A stretch of DNA of 64,000 nt from positions 1-64,000 of the forward strand of contig JAUHYL010000007.1 of assembly GCA_030426545.1 (NCBI GenBank). Direction: 5' to 3'. A model generated the notes under the pieces. It searched no databases. It had not been told where the DNA came from and saw only the letters and a program-made list of their open reading frames with translations. The position numbers and the translations under genes are program-made. Of the stretch, positions 54,762 to 63,384 are shown one piece after another (the first letter of the stretch is position 1; each line of letters starts with the position of its first letter). This stretch comes from Gammaproteobacteria bacterium (GTDB taxonomy: Bacteria > Pseudomonadota > Gammaproteobacteria > Pseudomonadales > Halieaceae).

Positions 54762-55571
54762 ATGTCAGAGAGCCTCCATTCAGCACTCAGGGCCGCGGTA
54801 ATGCGCCTGATGCGTCCACTGGTCAGAGTGATGCTGCATCACGGTATGGCCTATGGCGATTTTGCTGAGATGGCCAGAAAGGCTTTCGTTGAAGAGGGGT
54901 TTGCTTACCTGGTGGCTTCCGATCGGCGTCCAACAGTATCCGGGGTGTCGGCTCTCACCGGGCTGACCCGCAAAGAGGCCACGCGCCTGCGGGATCTGGA
55001 CTGGGATGACGACAGCGATTCAGGCCAGCGCTACAACCGCGCGATTCGCGTGATCAGTGGTTGGGCGGAAGATGTGGCCTTTCGCGATGACAGCGGTGAA
55101 CCGGCGGCGCTGCCGCTGGAGGGTGACGAAAACAGCTTCAGTGCGCTGGTAAAAAAATACAGTGGCGATATTCCCTACGTCGCCATGCTGACGGTGTTGG
55201 AGAACAGTGGCACGGTGGAGGTAGCAGACGGCCGTGTGACGTTGAAAGAACGCGCCTATATTCCAAATGGCACGTCAGCGGACAAGATCAATATTCTGGG
55301 TACGGATGTCGGCGAACTTATCGCTACTATTGCACACAATCTTCAGGCCAATTCCGGTCAGTTGCTGTTCCAACGCAAGGTGTCCAACCATAAACTGCGC
55401 CCGGAGGCGGTCGAGGAGTTTCGGCAGCTGTCGAACCTGAAGTCACAGGAGCTCCTGGAGGAGTACGACCGTTGGCTGGCAGAGCGCGAAGTTGGGTCCG
55501 ATCAAACGGGTGAGTATGTCGCAGTTGGAATCTACTACACAGATGGAATGCAGGAGGTGGCCTGTGAATAG
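54762..55571 (+). CDS. DUF6502-family protein
   Basis: 269 residues from ATG at 54762. LHSALRAAVMRLMRPLVRVMLHHGMAYGDFAEMARKAFVEEGFAYLV and VSGVSALTGLTRKEATRLRDLD match the DUF6502 family; the second stretch resembles a helix-turn-helix. The C-terminal ~80 residues are helical. Function is unknown. It overlaps a DUF5666 lipoprotein gene by eight bases, and such pairs recur in proteobacteria. The palindrome at its start and the HTH-like region suggest autoregulation, which is inference only. Confidence 0.8.
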   Translation: MSESLHSALRAAVMRLMRPLVRVMLHHGMAYGDFAEMARKAFVEEGFAYLVASDRRPTVSGVSALTGLTRKEATRLRDLDWDDDSDSGQRYNRAIRVISGWAEDVAFRDDSGEPAALPLEGDENSFSALVKKYSGDIPYVAMLTVLENSGTVEVADGRVTLKERAYIPNGTSADKINILGTDVGELIATIAHNLQANSGQLLFQRKVSNHKLRPEAVEEFRQLSNLKSQELLEEYDRWLAEREVGSDQTGEYVAVGIYYTDGMQEVACE

Positions 55572-57174
55572 AGCGCACATCTGCCTCGTTGCTATGCTGC
55601 TCTGGGCCGGCCTGCTCAGCGGTTGTGGCGGCGGCGCTGGCCTGGCCTCTGTGTTACAGAGTGATCCCGACGGCGGCATCGGCGGCACCGGCGTCACCAG
55701 CTCCGGCACCATCGACGGCTTTGGCAGTATTTTTGTCAACGGCATCAAGTTCGAAACGGACGATGCGCGGGTTCTCATCGGTGGCAGCAATGCCCGGCAG
55801 GACGACCTGGCGCTGGGCATGGTCGTGGTGGTGACGGGCACCATCAATGCGGATGGTCGCACCGGCGTTGCCACGCGGGTGGAGTACAAGGAAGAAGTGC
55901 AGGGGCCGATTGCGTCCATCACTGCCGATGCCGATGGTGACGTCCTGCTGCTGGACGTGCTGGGCAAGCTGGTCATTGTAGAGCGCACCGGAACGGTGCT
56001 CGATGGCGTGACTTTCGAATCCCTCAATGTTGGCGATGTGGTCGAGGTGTCGGGTTTCACCAACGAGGATGACCAGGTGCGCGCAACGCGTGTGAAGAAG
56101 AAAGCCGATCTGTTTGTAGGCGACAACGAAGTGGCGCTCAAGGGAGCGGTGCAGGAAGTGACCGATACGCAATTCCGGCTGGGCGGTATTTTTATCAACT
56201 ACGACGCCGCTGATCTTTCTGACATCCCCGGCGGCATGATTGCCGAGGGTGCGGAAGTCGAAGTTCGCGGCGAGTTCACCGGCAACTCGATTGTGGCTAA
56301 CCGGGTAGAAGAGGGCATTGGCCTGGCCGCGGTCTTTAATGCTGACAGCGAGTTGAAGGTACAGGGCACGGTTACCGGTTTTGTCAGCGCGAGTCAGTTC
56401 AAGGTGAATGATGTACTTGTTGATGCCCGTGACGCCGCGCTGTACCCCGAAGATTTTGTCGTCAACGACGGTATGGAAGTGCAGGTCAATGGCGTATGGG
56501 ACGGAGCAGCCCTGGTTGCGGACGAGGTGCGCGCGCGGCGCGGTCGAATCAAGCTGGAAGCTGCCGTGGTGACGGTTGATACCGACGCAAGCAGTATCAC
56601 GCTGGGTCTGTTTGGCGGCAACGTCGAGTTCAGCCTGCAGGCCGATACCCGCCTGAACGACGATACCGCCATGGATGAGTCTCTCAGCCTTAGCGACATT
56701 ACCGCCGGCGATTTTCTCAGTGTCGAGGCGGTGCGCGCCGCGGGCCGCCTGGTGGCTACGCGCGTCGACCGCATCGACTTCGGCGATGAGGTGCTGCAGG
56801 CACCGGTAGAGCGCTTTGCCCAGGGCATCAGCGTGACGCTGTTGGGTATCGATTACGTCACCCTTGGCACCACGTTCGAAAACGGTGTCGACACCGCCAT
56901 CACGCCGCTGGATTTCTACGGCCAGCTTAGCGAGGGCGACCTGGTCAAGATTCGCGACGTGCAGATCGCCGATGGCCGCGCCGACGTGGTGGAGTTTGAG
57001 GCGGCCTTCGCGCTGGACGGTGATCGCGCCTTCGACGGTGATTGCCAGCCCGGCCAGGGTGGCGGTGACAGCGGCTCAGACGGTATCTGCGGTACGCAGG
57101 TGACGAATGCACTGGTGCCCGGCGGCTTTGTGCTGCCGCAGGCTGACCAGACGAACGACAAAGTGTACGAGTGA
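55564..57174 (+). CDS. DUF5666-domain lipoprotein
   Basis: 536 residues from GTG at 55564 (AGGAGG at the right distance). Signal peptide with lipobox LLSGC (Cys about 20) followed by GGGAGLASVLQSDPDGGIGGTGVTSSGTIDGFGSIFVNG. The body consists of repeated ~70-residue beta domains (VQGPIASITADAD..., VKLKGAVQEVTDTQF-like units), the DUF5666 pattern 'G-x-V-x-G...V-x-V-x-G' (EVEVRGEFTGNSIVANRVEE). It is predicted to be a surface or periplasmic beta-rich lipoprotein with unknown ligand. An Asp/Gly-rich C-terminal loop with two Cys (CQPGQGGGDSGSDGIC) may bind metal. Partner of DUF6502. Confidence 0.82.
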   Translation: MNRAHICLVAMLLWAGLLSGCGGGAGLASVLQSDPDGGIGGTGVTSSGTIDGFGSIFVNGIKFETDDARVLIGGSNARQDDLALGMVVVVTGTINADGRTGVATRVEYKEEVQGPIASITADADGDVLLLDVLGKLVIVERTGTVLDGVTFESLNVGDVVEVSGFTNEDDQVRATRVKKKADLFVGDNEVALKGAVQEVTDTQFRLGGIFINYDAADLSDIPGGMIAEGAEVEVRGEFTGNSIVANRVEEGIGLAAVFNADSELKVQGTVTGFVSASQFKVNDVLVDARDAALYPEDFVVNDGMEVQVNGVWDGAALVADEVRARRGRIKLEAAVVTVDTDASSITLGLFGGNVEFSLQADTRLNDDTAMDESLSLSDITAGDFLSVEAVRAAGRLVATRVDRIDFGDEVLQAPVERFAQGISVTLLGIDYVTLGTTFENGVDTAITPLDFYGQLSEGDLVKIRDVQIADGRADVVEFEAAFALDGDRAFDGDCQPGQGGGDSGSDGICGTQVTNALVPGGFVLPQADQTNDKVYE

Positions 57175-57190
57175 AACATGAGCGGAATTG

Positions 57191-57257
57191 GGGGAGTGAA
57201 ACAGGCGGCGGAGGCTTTCCAGTGGGGATTGGAAGTACTTCGCCGCTCCCCGTTTTT
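57191..57257 (+). terminator. Likely terminator after DUF5666
   Basis: GGGGA and GCGGCG on the left pair with CGCCGC and TCCCC on the right across an inner TCCA/TGGA hairpin, followed by GTTTTT. It lies 16 bases after the stop. The stem is imperfect and bulged. Confidence 0.45.
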
Positions 57258-57286
57258 CACAGTCTGTTACAGGAGGTGCAGTACCG

Positions 57287-57549
57287 CGTGATGTGGTGAT
57301 ACCTCAGGTTGTGCGTCGAATTTGCCAGATCATGACGCAGTTACTTGCAGAGGCCGGGCCCCCTAGAAGCCCGCTGTTAGTGTCTCTCAGGCGACTGTTT
57401 GTCGCTGGCAAATTTGACGCATACCTCTCAGGGTGGCCCACCGGCGACCCGGATTGTTGAACGCGACTGGTCGGACAAAGCCAGCCCTGACCAGCAGCGT
57501 ACAACGCCCGGGAAAACCGGTGACGTCACTGAGGTATCACCACATCACG
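57287..57549. mobile_element. 263-bp inverted-repeat element (MITE-like)
   Basis: Perfect 21-bp terminal inverted repeats: 57287-57307 (CGTGATGTGGTGATACCTCAG) written here only by its ends CGTGATG...CCTCAG, and 57529-57549. Inside, 57311-57328 and 57405-57422 form a second inverted pair (16 of 18). The word ATACCTC(TC)AGG flanks this inner pair on both sides (57300-57309, 57421-57432), like a target duplication. GCGAC-TGTTT-GTCGC (57391-57405) is a small hairpin. No coding capacity. It lies between convergent genes and its right end overlaps the last codons of the HAD gene. Confidence 0.65.
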
Positions 57550-58348
57550 TGGCACCTTCGCCCACGGCGCGTATCTGCCGCGCCAGGTCGAGGAAGTCCT
57601 CGGCTATGTAAGTCCAGTCGCCTTCCGCGTGGATCTCCGCCGCGTCCAGATAGTTGACACCGGGTTCCGGATTCTCTGGCTTGACCGCACCACCAAACTC
57701 CTCCGGCCGGGGTACAAAGGCCGTCTGCATACCGTGGCCTGCGGCGAACGCCAGGTCGACCTGGTGGGCCGCTACCATGCACACCTGTTCCGGTTGCAGG
57801 GCCAGAGCCTGTATCGATTTGAGGTAGGTCTGCGGATGCGGCTTGTAGAATCCGCTGAGCGAGGATCCGAGGATGATGTCCCAGGGTAGCTTTGCGTGCC
57901 GGGATAACCGCACCATGTCGGCGAAGTTGCCGTTGGACAGGGGCGCCACTATTGCCAATTCCTTAATCGCCAGCAACCCCGGCACGGCGTCGGGCCAGGG
58001 TTGCAGGCGCTCCCACTGCAGGCTCAGCCGCTCGATTTCTGCGGCAGTGAAACGCTTTGGAAAATGCGTCTGCAGCAGCGCTTCAAGGTTGCTGCGATTG
58101 ATCTCGCGCAGCGGACGAAACGGTGATTCCTCCATGGCCTGGGTTGCGGTGGTGATCATGTAGGCGGTGCGCCAGTCTATCGCCAGCCGCCCGCTGTCGC
58201 ATTCCACCTGCTGTGCTTCTGCCAGTGCGCTGAACATCTGACGAAAGGGCTGATAAAAATCGCACACGGTGCCGAAGGTGTCGAACACGACTGCTTCTAT
58301 GGGAACCTCGCCGCGGGCGGGCGACTGATTCGGGTTGGGCTGGAGCAT
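57545..58348 (-). CDS. Haloacid dehalogenase type II-like hydrolase (HAD superfamily)
   Basis: 267 residues from ATG at 58348 (GAGG upstream); an in-frame start to 58576 is less likely. The HAD nucleophile motif is VVFDTFGTVCDFY, motif II LSNGNFADMV, motif III SLSGFYKPHPQTYLKS and motif IV AAHQVDLAFAAGHGMQTAFV, as in L-2-haloacid dehalogenases. Real dehalogenase activity cannot be assumed. The 3' end touches the inverted-repeat element (stop at 57545). It is divergent from the PQQ dehydrogenase gene with about 160 bases between. Confidence 0.85.
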   Translation of the reverse strand: MLQPNPNQSPARGEVPIEAVVFDTFGTVCDFYQPFRQMFSALAEAQQVECDSGRLAIDWRTAYMITTATQAMEESPFRPLREINRSNLEALLQTHFPKRFTAAEIERLSLQWERLQPWPDAVPGLLAIKELAIVAPLSNGNFADMVRLSRHAKLPWDIILGSSLSGFYKPHPQTYLKSIQALALQPEQVCMVAAHQVDLAFAAGHGMQTAFVPRPEEFGGAVKPENPEPGVNYLDAAEIHAEGDWTYIAEDFLDLARQIRAVGEGAT

Positions 58349-58508
58349 GGGTGGCCTCTTTGCTGTGGTGAATGCCGGCGCAGGTACGGTCGGCCATGAT
58401 GGCAGCGTCCCCAAAGCACGTCGAGCCGACGAAATGACCGGCTGGTCAACTTTTGGAATGTAAAGTAGGATGAGGCGTTCCCCGCACAGAGACACGGCTG
58501 TCTTGACT

Positions 58509-60479
58509 ATGCCCGCACATAAACCCCTGGCGACGTTACTGGCGCTGACACTGGTGGCGCTGCTGCCGGGTTGCAAGGCGGCGGTCGTCGAGGCGCCCGC
58601 AGCGGGCCAGCGGGCAGACTGGCCGGCCTACGGTGCCACCCCCGGCGGCACCCATTTTTCCCGGGCCTCGCAGATCACGCCCGACAATGTCGCGCAACTG
58701 GAGGTAGCCTGGCAGCACCGTTCCGGTGATATGCGCGAGGGCAAGCAAGACGACCAGTCCTTTTTTTCCCAGAGTTCCATGCAGGTCACGCCTATCGTCA
58801 TTGGCGATCGGCTCTACTACTGCTCGCCGTTCAACCGTGTCTTTGCGCTGCACGCCGAGACCGGCGAGGAGATCTGGTCCTTCGATCCGGGTGTGAACAT
58901 GGAAGAAGTACCGGTGCTGCCAAATTGTCGTGGTGTAAGCAGCTGGCAATCCGGACGCGAGGGCGTCTGCGAGCACCGCATTCTCTTTGGCACATTTGAT
59001 GCGCGCCTGATTGCGCTGGATGCCGAGACGGGCAGGCCCTGCGCGGATTTTGGTGACAAGGGCGAGGTCGATACTGCGCAAAGCCTGGGGACGCACCGCA
59101 CAGAGGAATACGGCATCACCTCACCGCCGGCGATTTTCGGGGATAGCCTGATAACCGGCTCCATGGTGCTCGACAATCAGCGCACCGATTCCCCGGGCGG
59201 CATTGTGCGCGCGTACGATGTCCGCAGCGGCGAGTTGCAATGGGTCTTCAATCCCGTACCGCCGGGGATGCCCGAGCGCAACGCGGATGGCACGTGGCTC
59301 TCCGGTACCACCAATGTCTGGTCCATTATCGCGGTGGATGAGGAATTGGGCCTGGTGTATCTCCCCACCGGCAACACCACGCCGGATTATTTTGGCGGCC
59401 ACCGCCGTGGGCCGGGTGAAGACGGCGAGCGGCTCGGCCTGGACTACTACTCCAGTTCGGTGGTGGCGCTGCACGCCGACACGGGGGAGGTGGCCTGGCA
59501 CTTCCAGATGGTGCACCACGATATCTGGGATTTTGATACACCGGCCCAGCCAACACTGATTGACCTGACCGTCGACGGCGAACGCATTCCCGCACTGGTG
59601 CAGGTGACAAAGATGGGGCTGACCTTCGTGCTGAATCGCGCAACGGGTGAGCCGGTGTGGCCGGTAGAGGAGCGCCCCGTGCCGCAGGCGGGTAAAGTGC
59701 CCGAGGAGTACCTGTCGCCCACGCAGCCCTTTCCCACGCACCTTCCCTCCCTGGTGGGGCATCGCCTGACCCGCGAGGACGCCTGGGGGCTCACGCCCTG
59801 GGATCGTAATCGCTGCGCGGACCTGATTGAGACCATGAATCACGAGGGGCGCTACACGCCGCCTTCGACGACGGGCAGTATCAACTTTCCCGCCAATGCC
59901 GGTGGCAACAACTGGGGCTCACCGGCCATCAATCCCGATACCGGCATCATGGTTACTTTTACCAACCGGGTGCCGGGCTACGTGAAGCTGATTCCGCGCG
60001 AGCAGTGCGAGGGCAACCCTCAACCACAGCTTGGAACACCCTATTGCCTGGAGTCGTCCTTCCTGCGCTCGCCGCTGGGGCTGCCCTGCACGGCACCGCC
60101 CTGGGGCACGCTGGATGCAATTGACCTGGTCTCGGGCAAACACCTGTGGAGTGTGCCGCTGGGAACGACCCGCTACATGGCCCCGTTCCCGTTCTGGTGG
60201 TTGAAGGGCCTGCCTGGCCTGGGGGCACCCATGATGACCGATACCGGGCTGATATTCAGCGGTGTTTCCAATGATCACACGCTGCGCGCGTTTGATGTGC
60301 TGGCGGGCGAAGAGTTGTGGCAGGCGAAACTGCCCACCGCTGGCAATGCCCTGCCGATGACCTACCAGGTGCGGCCCGATGGCCGGCAGTTTGTGGTGAT
60401 TGCTGCGGGCGGCCACTGGAGTGGCGGTGCGCCACCGGGCGACTATCTTATAGCCTTTGCACTGCCGTTGACTGAGTAA
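58509..60479 (+). CDS. PQQ-dependent dehydrogenase lipoprotein (membrane-type glucose dehydrogenase family)
   Basis: 656 residues from ATG at 58509. A lipoprotein signal (TLLALTLVALLPGC) anchors it, replacing the N-terminal TM helices of E. coli Gcd. The eight-bladed propeller shows WPAYGATPGGTHFSRASQI, ALHAETGEEIWSFDPGV, DARLIALDAETGRPC, VHHDIWDFDTPAQPTL (catalytic Asp region) and LWSVPLGTTR. It oxidises an alcohol or aldose in the periplasm and reduces quinone. The following genes encode two similar secreted proteins, a DUF6152 protein and two membrane proteins, all on the same strand. Substrate unknown. Confidence 0.9.
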   Translation: MPAHKPLATLLALTLVALLPGCKAAVVEAPAAGQRADWPAYGATPGGTHFSRASQITPDNVAQLEVAWQHRSGDMREGKQDDQSFFSQSSMQVTPIVIGDRLYYCSPFNRVFALHAETGEEIWSFDPGVNMEEVPVLPNCRGVSSWQSGREGVCEHRILFGTFDARLIALDAETGRPCADFGDKGEVDTAQSLGTHRTEEYGITSPPAIFGDSLITGSMVLDNQRTDSPGGIVRAYDVRSGELQWVFNPVPPGMPERNADGTWLSGTTNVWSIIAVDEELGLVYLPTGNTTPDYFGGHRRGPGEDGERLGLDYYSSSVVALHADTGEVAWHFQMVHHDIWDFDTPAQPTLIDLTVDGERIPALVQVTKMGLTFVLNRATGEPVWPVEERPVPQAGKVPEEYLSPTQPFPTHLPSLVGHRLTREDAWGLTPWDRNRCADLIETMNHEGRYTPPSTTGSINFPANAGGNNWGSPAINPDTGIMVTFTNRVPGYVKLIPREQCEGNPQPQLGTPYCLESSFLRSPLGLPCTAPPWGTLDAIDLVSGKHLWSVPLGTTRYMAPFPFWWLKGLPGLGAPMMTDTGLIFSGVSNDHTLRAFDVLAGEELWQAKLPTAGNALPMTYQVRPDGRQFVVIAAGGHWSGGAPPGDYLIAFALPLTE

Positions 60480-60507
60480 CGCAGCGCTGTAACAGAGGGA
60501 ACGAGCA

Positions 60508-61341
60508 ATGCCGAAGACCATGAAAAACCTGTCAGTGCTGCTTGCACTGCTGCTGGCCGCGTCCGTGCAGGCCGAGTATGAGCCGCCGCGCACCGCCGGG
60601 GGCAAGCCGGACTTCACTGGCGTCTGGCAGGTACTGAATACTGCCAATCACAATCTCGAAGCGCATAGCGGGCGCGCTTCGCAGATGATGCGTGAGGGGC
60701 CGGTAGTGCCGGTGCCGGCGAAAGAACTGGTGGCACTGGGTGCCGTCGGCGCATTGCCACCCAGTCTTGGCGTCGTGCAGGGCGATGTTATCCCGTACAA
60801 GGAATCTGCCCTGGCGCAGCGTGAGAAGAACCGGGAAAACTGGATGACCGACGACCCCGAAGTGCGCTGCTACCTGCCGGGTATTCCGCGCGCGACCTAC
60901 CTGCCGCATCCCTTTCGCATTGTGCACAACCGCGACGCACTGTTGTTTTCGTATTCCTATGCCGGCGCGGTGCGCAATGTGGCGCTGCAAAACCCGGGTC
61001 CCGCGCCTATAGATTCCTGGATGGGCTTGTCCTGGGCGCGCTGGGAGGGCGATACGCTGGTTATCGAGACTACCGGCATGAATGACCGCACCTGGTTCGA
61101 TCGCGCCGGGAATTACCACAGTGACAAGCTGAAGGTGACGGAGCGTTTCACGCGCACCAGTGATCACACCATCGACTACTCGGCCACGATGGAAGACCCT
61201 GAAGTTTTTACCCGTCCCTGGACGATCAACATGCCGTTGTATCGGCGCGTCGGTGCAGACGCCAATATGCTCCAGTTCAACTGCGTGGAGTACGTCGAGG
61301 AATTGATGTACGGACACCTGCGCAAGGAACCGCTTGATTGA
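60508..61341 (+). CDS. Secreted protein of unknown function (WEGDTLV family, copy 1)
   Basis: 277 residues. Signal peptide NLSVLLALLLAASVQA, mature start YEPPRTAGGKPDFTGVWQV. The family signature WEGDTLVIETTGMNDRTWFD and ERFTRTSDHTIDYSATMEDP is shared with the next gene. This group is common beside PQQ dehydrogenases and DUF6152 proteins in marine and soil bacteria. Beta-rich fold with paired Cys (CYLPG, NCVEY). Enzymatic role unknown; it may be a periplasmic substrate-binding or accessory subunit. GGGA Shine-Dalgarno. Confidence 0.8.
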   Translation: MPKTMKNLSVLLALLLAASVQAEYEPPRTAGGKPDFTGVWQVLNTANHNLEAHSGRASQMMREGPVVPVPAKELVALGAVGALPPSLGVVQGDVIPYKESALAQREKNRENWMTDDPEVRCYLPGIPRATYLPHPFRIVHNRDALLFSYSYAGAVRNVALQNPGPAPIDSWMGLSWARWEGDTLVIETTGMNDRTWFDRAGNYHSDKLKVTERFTRTSDHTIDYSATMEDPEVFTRPWTINMPLYRRVGADANMLQFNCVEYVEELMYGHLRKEPLD

Positions 61342-61351
61342 GGACAAGCTT

Positions 61352-62320
61352 ATGTTGATTCGTTCGATTGCCATTGCCAGCCTGCTCGCCAGTGCGGCGG
61401 CAAACGCTGCTGACTGGCAGCCGCCGCGCATGCCCTGGGGTGACCCGGATCTGCAGGGTATCTGGACTACTGCCACCACAACCTACCTGGTGCGGCCGGA
61501 AGAGCTGAAGTCACTGGTGCTCACTGAAAAGCAGGCTGCCTACATCGAGGAAAAGGGGGAGGAAGCGCTGGCCGATATCGACAATCTCCCCGAGGGCGAT
61601 TTACAGGCCGGCGAAAACGTGGGCGGCTACAATGCGGCCTGGCTGGATCCCGGCACGCGGGTGCTGCGCGTGCGCGGTGAACCGCGCAGCTCCATTATCG
61701 TTGATCCCGAGGACGGTCAGATACCCTATACCCTGTGGGGCCGTGCACAGTTCTACTGGAAAGCCGGGCGAATGATGATGCGGCACAATAACCCCGAGGA
61801 GCGGCCCAACGGCGAGCGCTGCACGGTCGGTTTCGGCTCCACCGGTGGCCCGCCCATGCTGCCTGTGCTGTACAACAACAACTATCAGTTTGTGCAATCG
61901 AAAGACACCATCTTCATTCTCGTCGAGATGAATCACAACGTGCGTACGATCCGCATGAATGCCGACCCGCTGCCCCAGGCCCTGCGGCCGTGGTTGGGCG
62001 ATTCCATTGGGCACTGGGAAGGCGATACACTGGTGGTACGTACCACGCAGTTTCATCCGCAGCAGAGCTTGCGGTTGGCGATCAAGCACCAGCTGTTAAT
62101 GGCGCCGGACAGCGTGGTGGAGGAGCGTTTTACACGCATCAACGAGAATGAAATCGTGTATGCCTTCAGCGTGACAGACGAGAGCCTGTATAAGCAGCCC
62201 TGGCGCGGCGAGATGACGCTGCGCGCTACCGAGGGTCCGATTTACGAGTACGCCTGCCACGAGGGCAACTACGCGCTGCCGAACATCCTGTCCGGCGCGC
62301 GACAGGAAGAGGAGAGTTGA
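61352..62320 (+). CDS. Secreted protein of unknown function (WEGDTLV family, copy 2)
   Basis: 322 residues from ATG at 61352 (AGGACA upstream), 10 bases after copy 1. Signal peptide RSIAIASLLASAAANA, mature start DWQPPRMPWGDPDLQGIWTT. HWEGDTLVVRTTQFHPQ and ERFTRINENEIVYAFSVTDE align with copy 1. An N-terminal segment of about 120 residues (EEKGEEALADIDNLPEG) is extra. Two cysteines (RCTVG, YACHEG). It is the longer paralogue and the two may form a heteromer. It runs straight into the DUF6152 gene. Confidence 0.8.
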   Translation: MLIRSIAIASLLASAAANAADWQPPRMPWGDPDLQGIWTTATTTYLVRPEELKSLVLTEKQAAYIEEKGEEALADIDNLPEGDLQAGENVGGYNAAWLDPGTRVLRVRGEPRSSIIVDPEDGQIPYTLWGRAQFYWKAGRMMMRHNNPEERPNGERCTVGFGSTGGPPMLPVLYNNNYQFVQSKDTIFILVEMNHNVRTIRMNADPLPQALRPWLGDSIGHWEGDTLVVRTTQFHPQQSLRLAIKHQLLMAPDSVVEERFTRINENEIVYAFSVTDESLYKQPWRGEMTLRATEGPIYEYACHEGNYALPNILSGARQEEES

Positions 62321-62322
62321 AC

Positions 62323-62763
62323 ATGCGCATAGTAAAACTGTTGATGCTGGTGTTGTTGCCCGTGGTCGCCACCCTGTCCTGGCGGGCCTGGGGTCATCAC
62401 GCCTTCTCTGCCGAGTTTGACAAGGACGCCCCGGTCACGCTCAAAGGCGTGGTCTCCAAGGTGGAGTGGATCAACCCGCATGCCTGGATTCACCTCGACG
62501 TGGAAGGAGAGGGCGGGCAGAGCGTCACGTGGATGGTGGAAGGCGGTACACCCAACACCCTGCTGCGCGCGGGCATTCACAAAAATTCCCTGCCCATTGG
62601 CAGCGAAATACAGGTGCGCGGTTATGAGGCAAAGGACAAACGCTGTCAGCCGGCCTGTAAAGCCAATGGCCGCGATCTTGTGTTCGCCGACGGCCGCAGG
62701 GTTTTCATGGGCTCATCCGGCACCGGTGCACCGAAAGATGGCTCCGACCCGCGCGACCGCTAA
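62323..62763 (+). CDS. DUF6152-family secreted protein
   Basis: 146 residues, GGAGAG 8 bases upstream, only 2 bases after the previous stop. Signal peptide KLLMLVLLPVVATLSWRAWG and then HHAFSAEFDKDAPVTLKGVV, the DUF6152 start with the conserved HH. IEWINPHAWIHL-type sequence VEWINPHAWIHLDV is the family core. An OB-like beta barrel is predicted. DUF6152 proteins occur with PQQ dehydrogenases and WEGDTLV proteins. His-rich motif may bind metal; this is inference. Confidence 0.85.
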   Translation: MRIVKLLMLVLLPVVATLSWRAWGHHAFSAEFDKDAPVTLKGVVSKVEWINPHAWIHLDVEGEGGQSVTWMVEGGTPNTLLRAGIHKNSLPIGSEIQVRGYEAKDKRCQPACKANGRDLVFADGRRVFMGSSGTGAPKDGSDPRDR

Positions 62764-62805
62764 CGCGGCATCAGCCGTGCAGCACGTTGACGGTATCGTC
62801 TTCTG

Positions 62806-63375
62806 ATGAATGAGCTGATTCACAGCGTCGCGCTCTGGCTGGATACACACGGCTGGAGCACCGCGCTGCACGAATCGTATTACATGTATAACTGGATCGA
62901 GTCTACGCACGTGCTGACGCTGATGCTCAGCCTGGGCATGCTGTTCCTGATCGATCTGCGTATGCTTGGACTTGCCCTGCCCAATGTGCCCGCCCGCAGC
63001 GTTGCGCAACGATTGAACGTGCCCATGCTGGTCGGTTTCACGGTGATGATTATCACCGGTCTGTTACTGTTTTACGCCATTCCGGTGCGCACCTCACAGA
63101 GCCTTTGGTTTCGCATCAAGCTGGTGCTGCTGGTGTGCGCGGCGCTCAACGCATTTGCCTTCCACCGTCGCATGAAAACTGCGCCTGCGGGTTGGGACCT
63201 GGCGCGTCGTGCGCCCCCCGGCCTTCGCCTTGGCGCTGTGCTGTCGCTGGTGTTCTGGGCGTTGATCGTCCTGTGCGGGCGTTTTATCGCCTACGACTGG
63301 TTCGACTGTTCCGGCGAACCGTCGCCATTTATTGCCACGCTGGCGGGCTGCGTGCCCGGCCAGACGCAGTTTTGA
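62806..63375 (+). CDS. Membrane protein, DUF6644-like (copy 1)
   Basis: 189 residues. About four TM helices (35-52, 74-92, 100-118, 146-166). Begins NELIHSVALWLDTHGWSTALHESYYMYNWIESTHVL, where His is suited to haem binding, and has FDCSGEPSPFIATLAGCVPGQ near the end. It lies after DUF6152 and before a second similar gene. It could be a quinone or haem membrane subunit taking electrons from the dehydrogenase; not shown by sequence alone. Confidence 0.72.
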   Translation: MNELIHSVALWLDTHGWSTALHESYYMYNWIESTHVLTLMLSLGMLFLIDLRMLGLALPNVPARSVAQRLNVPMLVGFTVMIITGLLLFYAIPVRTSQSLWFRIKLVLLVCAALNAFAFHRRMKTAPAGWDLARRAPPGLRLGAVLSLVFWALIVLCGRFIAYDWFDCSGEPSPFIATLAGCVPGQTQF

Positions 63376-63384
63376 GGTGCGCGC

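Noticed and set aside
57287..57549. Integron attC site
   Set aside because: The ends do not carry the GTTRRRY/RYYYAAC core sites and no integrase is near.
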